A stretch of DNA of 10,807 nt from Schaalia odontolytica (GTDB lineage Bacteria; Actinomycetota; Actinomycetes; Actinomycetales; Actinomycetaceae), in the NCBI GenBank assembly GCA_958415245.1, contig CATYYP010000034.1, positions 1-10,807 of the forward strand, given 5' to 3'. The first letter of the stretch is position 1. Each line of letters starts with the position of its first letter. The notes below the pieces were generated by a model. That model saw only the letters and a program-made list of their open reading frames with translations, was not told where the DNA came from and did no database searches. Both the position numbers and the translations under genes were made by a program. Shown here piece by piece: positions 1 to 5,155 of the stretch.

Positions 1-185
1 CTTTCGAGGGCATCATCCCCTGCGGCCTCACGGACGCCGACGTCACGTCCCTGTCGTGGGAAGGCATCCACACAACTGTCTCCGACGCCGCATCCGAACT
101 TCTCCCGCGCATGGTGGAGCACATCTCCCCGTGCCTGGCGACCACTCCCACTTCCGTTTCCTATACGACGAGGTCAACGCTATGA
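1..185 (+). CDS. lipB: Octanoyltransferase LipB, C-terminal fragment (5' end outside window)
   Basis: Only the last 60 codons are present, read from base 3 to the TGA at 183-185. LipB moves the octanoyl group from acyl carrier protein to the lipoyl domains of 2-oxoacid dehydrogenase E2 subunits or GcvH, in the cytosol, forming an acyl-thioester on a cysteine. The fragment opens with FEGIIPCGL followed by [11 protein letters not shown]. This matches the family's conserved PCG(I/L) segment, whose Cys (codon 21-23 here) is the catalytic cysteine known from studied LipB proteins. The rest is an ordinary variable C-terminal tail. The stop overlaps the lipA start as ATGA (182-185), so the two genes are probably cotranscribed and translationally coupled. 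Identification rests on the PCG block and on lipA following directly. The catalytic Lys would lie upstream of the window. Confidence 0.9.
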   Translation, partial: FEGIIPCGLTDADVTSLSWEGIHTTVSDAASELLPRMVEHISPCLATTPTSVSYTTRSTL

Positions 186-1246
186 GTACCCTGCCCGATC
201 CCGAAGGACGCAAGCTCCTGCGCATCGAGGTGCGTAACTCGCAAACTCCGATCGAAAAGAAACCCGAGTGGATTCGCACGACCGCCAAGGCCGGCGAGAA
301 CTACCAGGACATGCGCTCACTGTCGCACGCCAAGGGCCTGCACACGGTGTGTGCTGAGGCCGGCTGCCCCAACATCTACGAGTGCTGGCAGGACCGCGAG
401 GCGACCTTCCTGCTCGGCGGTGCCCTGTGCACGCGCCGCTGCGACTTCTGCGATATCGCGACGGGCCGTCCCACTGAGTACGACAAGGACGAGCCGCGTC
501 GCATCGCTGAGTCCGTGCGAGACCTTGACCTGCGCTACGTGACGATCACGGGCGTAACCCGAGACGATCTGCCCGACGGTGCAGCGTGGCTCTACGCCGA
601 AACCTGCCGCCTCATCCACGAGCTCAACCCGGGCACTGGCGTGGAGCTCCTCGTGGATGACTTCCGCGGTCAGGCCGAGTCAATCGACATGGTCATCGAG
701 GCAGGCCCGCAGGTTTTCGCGCACAACCTCGAGACGGTGCCGCGCATCTTCAAGAAGATTCGCCCCGCCTTCAACTACGACCGCTCGCTCGCGATGATCA
801 AGCGCGCCCACGACGGCGGCATGGTCACCAAGTCGAACCTGATTCTGGGCATGGGCGAGACGCGCGAGGAGATCAGCGCGGCTATGCGCGACCTGCACGC
901 GTCGGGCTGCGACCTGCTGACCCTCACGCAGTACCTGCGCCCCTCTCCCCTGCACCACCCGATCGACCGCTGGGTCCACCCCGAGGAGTTCGTCGAGCTG
1001 GCAGCGGAGGCCGAGGAGCTGGGCTTCGCGGGCGTCATGGCAGGCCCCCTCGTGCGTTCTTCCTACCGCGCGGGCCTGCTGTGGGCAAAGGGCATGCGTG
1101 CCCGTGGCTTCGAGATCCCCGAGCAGCTGCGCCACATCGAGAACTCCGGGTCGACGCTGCAGGAGGCCGGCTCCGTCCTGGCGCGCCTGAAGGAGCGCTC
1201 GGAGCGTCACGCGGCGATGGCCGCGAAGGCTGCCTCGGCCTCGTGA
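182..1246 (+). CDS. lipA: Lipoyl synthase LipA (radical SAM)
   Basis: LipA inserts two sulfur atoms into protein-bound octanoyl chains, completing the lipoyl cofactor made with LipB. The 354-residue protein carries all family marks. The auxiliary cluster motif C-x4-C-x5-C is at Cys57, Cys62 and Cys68 ([12 protein letters not shown]). The radical SAM motif CxxxCxxC is at Cys83, Cys87 and Cys90 (CTRRCDFC). Near the C terminus is RSSYRA, whose Ser ligates the auxiliary cluster in known LipA structures. Length is normal for actinobacterial LipA. I chose ATG 182 over the in-frame GTG at 56. It overlaps the lipB stop, has GAGG at 170-173 at workable spacing, and gives an N terminus without the odd basic extension that lies inside lipB. 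Its own TGA (1244-1246) overlaps the GTG of the next gene. It probably serves the E2 partner of the aceE product in this window. Confidence 0.97.
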   Translation: MSTLPDPEGRKLLRIEVRNSQTPIEKKPEWIRTTAKAGENYQDMRSLSHAKGLHTVCAEAGCPNIYECWQDREATFLLGGALCTRRCDFCDIATGRPTEYDKDEPRRIAESVRDLDLRYVTITGVTRDDLPDGAAWLYAETCRLIHELNPGTGVELLVDDFRGQAESIDMVIEAGPQVFAHNLETVPRIFKKIRPAFNYDRSLAMIKRAHDGGMVTKSNLILGMGETREEISAAMRDLHASGCDLLTLTQYLRPSPLHHPIDRWVHPEEFVELAAEAEELGFAGVMAGPLVRSSYRAGLLWAKGMRARGFEIPEQLRHIENSGSTLQEAGSVLARLKERSERHAAMAAKAASAS

Positions 1247-2727
1247 TCCCCGATTATTCGCCCGTGCGAGCGCTCCTCGCGGCGGCGCGTCGCCATCCGA
1301 ACCGGCTGTCCCTGGTGGACGCGACGACCGGCGAGGAGTGGAGCGTGCGCGAGGCGGCAAACACCGTCGCTCGCCTCGCCGCTGCTTTCGACGCTGCTGG
1401 TATCGGCGAGGGAACGCGCATCGCGGTCATCGGGGCAAACTCGCCGTGGCACTACATCGTCCACGTGGCGGCCTCGTGGCTGCACGCGGTCACGGTTCCC
1501 CTGTCTCCGCGCATGCCGTCGGCTGCGCTCGCCTCGATGTGCGAGCAGGTCGGCGTCTCGTGGGTGTTTCTCGACGAGGCCTCGGCGCCTCACTCTCCCG
1601 CGCTAACCAACGTGGGCACACGGGTCGCGTCGTTTGCGGATCTGGCCGCCTGGGCGGATCGTGCCGCGCCCATCGAGAAGGCACCCGCGCGCTGCGAGAC
1701 CGAGCTTGCCGCTATCTTGTTCACGTCGGGTTCCACGGGCACTCCTCGCCCCGTCGAGCTCACGCACGAGGTCATGTGGTGGGGATCGACGAATTTCCGC
1801 GAGGGCTTCGACTACGCACCGACGTCGTCGGTCGTGGGTGTGTGCGCGCCCGCAAGCCACATCGGAGGCTTCAACGGGACCTCCATGGACGTGTGGACGC
1901 ACGGCGGAACCCTCGTGACGCTCGGTTTTCCGGGCTCCTTCGACGCGCGCGGCGTCATCGACGCGATCGAGCGCTACGGGATCACGATGATGTTCGCCGT
2001 GCCCGCGATCGTCCGTGCAATCCTCGACGAGCATGAGCGCGCCGGCGGCGATCTGTCGTCGTGGGTCCGTCCCCTCATCGGCGGCGACGCGATGACGGCG
2101 GACCTCGCGGATGCAATGCGAGCGGTCGGCCTGGCCCCCATTCACGTGTGGGGCATGACCGAGACCTCCGGTGCCGGCACGGTCGCAACCCCTGATTCCT
2201 TGGCACCAGCCGGATCGCTGGGGGTTCCTTTCCCCTACGTGGACCTGCGCGTCATGGCCAGCGACGAGCGTGAAGCCGCCGTCGATGAGATGGGCGAAAT
2301 CTGGGTGCGCGGGCCCGGCGTCGTGAGCGGCGAGGAGTGGCTGCGCACCGGCGACCTGGCGACGCGAGACACGGACGGCTGGCTGCACATGGTGGGACGC
2401 GCCCACCGCATGATCAACACGGCCGGAGAGCTCGTCGCTCCCCCGACGGTCGAACGCGCCCTGCGCTCCCTCGACAGGGTATCGGATGCGCTCGTCGTGG
2501 GACTGCCGGATGGGCGCTGGGGGCAGATCGTCGCGGCGCTTATCGTGCCTTCTGTGCAGGGCCGGGCCCAGGCCTCGTCCATAAGTGCTGATTCACTATC
2601 CAATGCCCTGCGAGATTCCCTCGCTCCGTGGGAGAAGGTGCGTCGGGTCCTGGTCGTCGATGCGCTCCCGACCACAACGACGGGCAAGCCGGATCCGGTC
2701 GCAGCAGCACGCCTCTTCGACGCGTGA
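1243..2727 (+). CDS. AMP-forming acyl-CoA synthetase/ligase family protein, substrate unknown
   Basis: This 494-residue ANL-superfamily enzyme would adenylate a carboxylic acid and normally pass it to CoA. The ATP loop is [10 protein letters not shown] at residues 161-170, where the usual PKG is PRP. The adenine motif is W-G-M-T-E-T-S at 303-309, the hinge-proximal TGD is at 369-371, and the late lysine (TTTTGKPD) is Lys482. The A8 region reads [20 protein letters not shown], a loose version of the usual GRxxDxIxxxGexVxPxEVE. No membrane segment is visible. The GTG start at 1243 overlaps the lipA TGA as GTGA, with no good ribosome site of its own, so translation is probably coupled to lipA. 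By family it could be a fatty acyl-CoA ligase, an o-succinylbenzoate-CoA ligase (MenE-like) or a lipoate/octanoate-activating enzyme. The lipA coupling suggests the last option but does not prove it. Confidence 0.88.
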   Translation: MIPDYSPVRALLAAARRHPNRLSLVDATTGEEWSVREAANTVARLAAAFDAAGIGEGTRIAVIGANSPWHYIVHVAASWLHAVTVPLSPRMPSAALASMCEQVGVSWVFLDEASAPHSPALTNVGTRVASFADLAAWADRAAPIEKAPARCETELAAILFTSGSTGTPRPVELTHEVMWWGSTNFREGFDYAPTSSVVGVCAPASHIGGFNGTSMDVWTHGGTLVTLGFPGSFDARGVIDAIERYGITMMFAVPAIVRAILDEHERAGGDLSSWVRPLIGGDAMTADLADAMRAVGLAPIHVWGMTETSGAGTVATPDSLAPAGSLGVPFPYVDLRVMASDEREAAVDEMGEIWVRGPGVVSGEEWLRTGDLATRDTDGWLHMVGRAHRMINTAGELVAPPTVERALRSLDRVSDALVVGLPDGRWGQIVAALIVPSVQGRAQASSISADSLSNALRDSLAPWEKVRRVLVVDALPTTTTGKPDPVAAARLFDA

Positions 2728-2740
2728 GGACAATGGGCCC
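2727..2740 (+). promoter_or_regulatory. GACAAT-type motif upstream of ndh (copy 1 of 3)
   Basis: The 14 bases AGGACAATGGGCCC begin on the last base of the preceding stop codon. They match the aceE dyad at 5065-5078 at 12 of 14 positions. GACAAT (2729-2734) can be read as a -10 hexamer, placing a start near 2741 and a leader of about 75 bases that includes the iron box. No convincing -35 is visible at 16-18 bases upstream. It may be a promoter core or a regulator site. Confidence 0.4.
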
Positions 2741-2776
2741 GGGTGCGCCAGACCTCACAAAGTGCAAGCACCATAT

Positions 2777-2800
2777 TTAGGTAAGATTAGCCTTGCTTAA
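2777..2800 (+). promoter_or_regulatory. Overlapping DtxR/IdeR-like iron boxes upstream of ndh
   Basis: On the plus strand TTAGGTAAGATTAGCCTTG (2777-2795) agrees with the DtxR/IdeR 19-mer TTAGGTTAGGCTAACCTAA at 14 of 19 positions. On the minus strand TTAAGCAAGGCTAATCTTA (2800-2782) also agrees at 14 of 19, offset by 5 bases. Two offset, overlapping sites on opposite faces are a known arrangement for DtxR-family dimers. TAAGAT (2782-2787) inside the box could be a -10. The box ends 15 bases before the ndh start codon, so bound repressor should block transcription when iron is plentiful. Inference from sequence only. Confidence 0.6.
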
Positions 2801-2815
2801 TTGAAGGAGAGTCTT

Positions 2816-4183
2816 ATGTCCCGCCACCGCATTGTCATCATCGGTTCCGGCTTCGCAGGCCTGACGGCAGCTCGTCGACTGAAGAACGCCGACGCCGACA
2901 TCACCATCCTGGCCCGCACATCACACCACCTCTTCCAGCCCCTGCTGTACCAGGTGGCCACGGGCATTCTCTCCGAGGGCGACATCGCCCCCACCACGCG
3001 CGAGATCCTGCGCGGCCAGAAGAACATCACCGTGCTGCAGGCCCTCGTCGAGGAGATCGACGTTGAGGCGCGCGTCGTCAAGTGGCGCAACCACAACAAG
3101 CACGAGCAGACCGAATACGACACGCTGATCGTCGCGGCGGGTGCGGGCCAGTCCTACTTCGGCAACGACCACTTTGCGGTCTTTGCGCCCGGCATGAAGA
3201 CCATCGACGACGCGCTCGAGCTGCGCGCGCGCATTTTCGGCGCCTTCGAGCTGGCCGAGATCGAGACCGACCCGACTGCGGTCGAGAAGCTCCTGACCTT
3301 CGTCGTTGTGGGTGCCGGGCCGACCGGCGTGGAGATGGCCGGACAGATCCGCGAGCTCGCCTCCCACACGCTCAAGGGCGAGTTCCGCAACATCGACCCG
3401 ACCAAGGCGCGCGTCATCCTGGTGGACGGCGCAGAGCACCCGCTCCCCCCGTTCGGCGAGGAGCTCGGCATCAAGACCGAAGAGGCCCTGGCCAAGCTTG
3501 GCGTCGAGATGAAGATGAACGCCTTCGTCACCGGCGTGGACTCCGAGGGCGTGACCCTCAAGTACAAGTCGGGCGAGGAAGAGCGGATCGAGTCCGTCTG
3601 CAAGGTCTGGGCTGCCGGCGTCGCCGCGAGCCCGCTGGGCCGCGCGCTGGGCGAAGCCACGGGCGCCGAGGTGGACCGCGCGGGACGCGTCACCGTCAAC
3701 AAGGACCTCACCCTGCCGGGCCACCCCGAGATCTTTGTGCTCGGCGACATGATGGCCTTCCCGGGCGTCCCCGGCGTCGCACAGGGCGCGATCCAGTCCG
3801 CGCGCTTCGCCGCCGACACGATCGCCGCTCGCCTAGCGGGCCGCACCCCAAAGGCCACCGAGTTCGTCTACAACGACAAGGGCTCGATGGCGACCATCTC
3901 TCGCTTCCAGGCCGTCGTGAAGATGGGCAACAGGAAGCTGACCGGCTTCGTCGCGTGGGTTGCGTGGTGCTTCCTGCACTTGCTGTACATCGTCGGCTTC
4001 AAGTCCCAGGTGGGCACGCTGGTGAGCTGGTTCTTCAGCTTCCTGTCCGGCGCACGCCCCCAGCGCACGACCACCAACCAGCAGCTGGTGGGCCGCCTCG
4101 CCCTCGAGCAGCTCGGCGCTGGCGCATCCGGCAAGCTTGTCGTTGGTGAAGACGTCGCCGAGGAGCGCGAGCAGGAGGACTGA
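2816..4183 (+). CDS. ndh: Type II NADH:quinone oxidoreductase (NDH-2), FAD-dependent
   Basis: NDH-2 is a single-subunit, non-proton-pumping dehydrogenase on the inner face of the membrane that passes electrons from NADH via FAD to quinone (menaquinone in most actinobacteria). The 455-residue protein starts with an FAD dinucleotide fold: G10-x-G12-x-x-G15 in VIIGSGFAGL. It has a second GxGxxG for NADH at 166-171 (GAGPTG) and the second FAD contact VLGD ending at Asp311. The C-terminal part has hydrophobic or amphipathic stretches at about 378-395 and 400-412 (for example VAWCFLHLLYIVGF), as expected for the membrane-anchoring region, then an acidic tail. ATG 2816 is chosen over the in-frame TTG at 2801 because AAGGAG (2804-2809) sits 6 bases before it. 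The gene is 88 bases after the ligase gene, has its own control region with an iron box, and ends before a bidirectional hairpin. It contains no iron, so iron control makes physiological sense. Confidence 0.93.
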   Translation: MSRHRIVIIGSGFAGLTAARRLKNADADITILARTSHHLFQPLLYQVATGILSEGDIAPTTREILRGQKNITVLQALVEEIDVEARVVKWRNHNKHEQTEYDTLIVAAGAGQSYFGNDHFAVFAPGMKTIDDALELRARIFGAFELAEIETDPTAVEKLLTFVVVGAGPTGVEMAGQIRELASHTLKGEFRNIDPTKARVILVDGAEHPLPPFGEELGIKTEEALAKLGVEMKMNAFVTGVDSEGVTLKYKSGEEERIESVCKVWAAGVAASPLGRALGEATGAEVDRAGRVTVNKDLTLPGHPEIFVLGDMMAFPGVPGVAQGAIQSARFAADTIAARLAGRTPKATEFVYNDKGSMATISRFQAVVKMGNRKLTGFVAWVAWCFLHLLYIVGFKSQVGTLVSWFFSFLSGARPQRTTTNQQLVGRLALEQLGAGASGKLVVGEDVAEEREQED

Positions 4184-4217
4184 CGCACGTCGCGGACACT
4201 GCTCCAAGCAAACACTG

Positions 4218-4247
4218 AGGGGCCGGAAGCAAAAGCTTCCGGCCCCT
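4218..4247. terminator. Bidirectional hairpin terminator between ndh and tRNA-Val
   Basis: A perfect 13-bp stem (AGGGGCCGGAAGC paired with GCTTCCGGCCCCT) has an AAAA loop at 4231-4234. It lies 34 bases after the ndh stop and 8 bases beyond the 3' end of the minus-strand tRNA, so it can end both convergent transcripts. The flanks are only modestly T-rich (ACCGTTTG on plus; TCAGTGTTTG on minus). Confidence 0.85.
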
Positions 4248-4255
4248 ACCGTTTG

Positions 4256-4329
4256 TGGGCCCTACCGGGCTCGAACCGATGACCTTCTGGGTGTAAACCA
4301 GACGCTCTAGCCAACTGAGCTAAAGGCCC
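4256..4329 (-). tRNA. tRNA-Val, anticodon UAC
   Basis: On the minus strand the acceptor GGGCCTT pairs with AGGGCCC (one G-U). T8-A9 are followed by a 4-bp D stem GCTC/GAGC. The anticodon arm is TCTGG-TTTACAC-CCAGA, giving UAC at positions 34-36, which reads the valine codon GUA. The variable loop is AGGTC. The T arm is ATCGG-TTCGAGC-CCGGT, with the standard TTCGA start of the loop. The discriminator is A at base 4256. The following bases are CAA, so the CCA end is not encoded. All stems close, so the cloverleaf is firm. Confidence 0.97.
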
Positions 4330-4341
4330 CACGCATGCGCC

Positions 4342-4370
4342 AATCTACCAGAAGCGACGCGTACGGTCAC
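4342..4370 (-). promoter_or_regulatory. Probable promoter of tRNA-Val
   Basis: On the minus strand, GTGACC (4370-4365, 4 of 6 to TTGACA) and TAGATT (4347-4342, 4 of 6 to TATAAT) are exactly 17 bases apart. Transcription would begin a few bases before the tRNA 5' end at 4329. It sits between the DUF3052 stop and the tRNA, so the tRNA need not depend on read-through from that gene. Confidence 0.6.
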
Positions 4371-4430
4371 GTTCGAGACCGAGCGTCACAGCACAGAACA
4401 GCGCTGGGCCGCCCAGGCCTCGTCGAAAAA

Positions 4431-4832
4431 CTAGCGGCGCGAACGCGGACGCGCGGTCAGGCGCACGCCCGCCCAGTTGTCCCCGAGCGCCGTCGATGTC
4501 GTCGCGTGCAGGCCCGCGATCTCCGCGGCCTCCTCCACGTCGCCAACCCGCACGGAGTTGGGGCGGCCCGGCTTGGGGATCAGTACCCAGATCAGCCCGC
4601 CGTCGTCCAGGTTCGACATCGCGTCCACGAGCACGTCCGCGAGGTCCTCTTCCTCGGCGTCGTCCGCGCGCCACCAGACGATCGCGCCATCCACGACGTC
4701 GGCGTAGTCGACGTCAACGAGCGGATGCCCCGTCTCCCCTTCAATCGCTTCGCGCACGGCCTGATCCACGTCATCATCGACGTAGAACTCCTGCACGATC
4801 GCATCGGACGCAAAACCCAGGCTCACTGCCAT
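4431..4832 (-). CDS. DUF3052-family protein of unknown function
   Basis: This small acidic 133-residue protein resembles the actinobacterial DUF3052 family as I know it: an LGF start, VQEFYVDDDVDQ, a V-D-x-D-YADVVD block, the core AIVWWRADD, then NLDDGGLIWVLIPK and a basic end. No signal peptide or membrane segment is visible, so it is probably cytosolic. The function is not known. Members lie near aceE in other actinobacteria (Rv2239c near aceE in Mycobacterium tuberculosis), and here it is divergent from aceE, so conserved linkage to pyruvate dehydrogenase is its main clue. ATG 4832 is the only possible start, since the frame upstream has no ATG, GTG or TTG before a TGA. Its ribosome site is poor (GGGCGG, too far). 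A 5-codon ORF ends on the start as TAATG. A weak 5-bp hairpin (4404-4416) follows the stop. Confidence 0.85.
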   Translation of the reverse strand: MAVSLGFASDAIVQEFYVDDDVDQAVREAIEGETGHPLVDVDYADVVDGAIVWWRADDAEEEDLADVLVDAMSNLDDGGLIWVLIPKPGRPNSVRVGDVEEAAEIAGLHATTSTALGDNWAGVRLTARPRSRR

Positions 4833-4891
4833 TACGCAGCACCGCCCATCAACGAGCTGGCGCTCAGTGTCATATCAACGTTCACGCCTTC

Positions 4892-4897
4892 ATCCTA
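4892..4897 (-). promoter_or_regulatory. Possible -10 element for the DUF3052 gene
   Basis: TAGGAT on the minus strand (4 of 6 to TATAAT, and a form of -10 common in actinobacteria) lies about 60 bases before the start codon. TTGCAT lies upstream, but the 19-base gap is long. Weak call. I see no gene in the 323-base spacer 4833-5155; its left half (about 4898-5040) holds nothing else I can name. Confidence 0.3.
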
Positions 4898-5042
4898 GGG
4901 CATTGGAGCTACTGGAATGCAAGGGATGGACCACGATAAAAGACCCCTACGAGCACTCTCCCACCTGAGCTGGGCAATTACCCGACGGTAAGCGACCTCG
5001 GTTCGGTGATACGCACGTCATACTGATTATCCAAGGCAAACA

Positions 5043-5078
5043 CTCGCAAAGACACCCCAATAGTGGGACAATGGTCCC
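5043..5078 (+). promoter_or_regulatory. aceE promoter/operator candidate with dyad GGGAC-AATG-GTCCC (motif copy 2 of 3)
   Basis: A perfect inverted repeat, GGGAC and GTCCC around AATG, spans 5065-5078. It overlaps an extended -10 reading: TG at 5064-5065, one base, then GACAAT at 5067-5072. A weak -35, CTCGCA (5043-5048), is 18 bases upstream. Transcription would start near 5079, leaving a leader of about 77 bases. A dyad covering the -10 is a typical repressor position, but the binding protein is unknown. The same motif precedes ndh and the flavin-reductase-like gene. Confidence 0.5.
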
Positions 5079-5085
5079 GATATGT

Positions 5086-5130
5086 GCGGTGTCGCTAGAG
5101 GACACCGCTCACGCACGCTGCGCAAGCAGC
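5086..5130 (+). promoter_or_regulatory. Structured 5' leader of aceE: two stem-loops
   Basis: First stem: GCGGTGTC (5086-5093) pairs perfectly with GACACCGC (5101-5108) around a 7-base loop. Second stem: GCTGC (5117-5121) pairs with GCAGC (5126-5130), closed by GCAA, a GNRA tetraloop, which favours an RNA structure. They end 13 bases before the AGAAGG ribosome site. Neither is followed by a T run, so they are not ordinary terminators. They could stabilise the mRNA, bind a regulator or be a cis-regulatory RNA. I do not recognise a known riboswitch. Confidence 0.5.
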
Positions 5131-5155
5131 ACCGAGTCAAGCGAGAAGGTACACC

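Noticed and set aside
56..181. An N-terminal extension of lipA starting at GTG 56.
   Set aside because: It overlaps the lipB coding end for 130 bases. ATG 182 gives the coupled ATGA overlap and a normal LipA N terminus.
3082..4149. A 355-codon plus-strand frame within ndh, and similar frames on both strands of the ligase and ndh genes.
   Set aside because: Arg/Gly/Pro-rich shadow translations of the true genes, without ribosome sites or recognisable motifs.
4404..4416. Hairpin CTGGG-CCG-CCCAG as a terminator for DUF3052.
   Set aside because: The stem is only 5 bp with a 3-base loop, and there is no T run. Too weak to call as a separate feature.
4335..4898. A 187-codon plus-strand frame opposite the DUF3052 gene.
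   Set aside because: Antisense shadow of a protein with recognisable family motifs. It also runs over the tRNA promoter region.
4898..5040. Possible riboswitch or second promoter in the left half of the aceE spacer.
   Set aside because: I found no known aptamer pattern and no -35/-10 pair with acceptable spacing. CATACT and GATTAT lack a matching -35.
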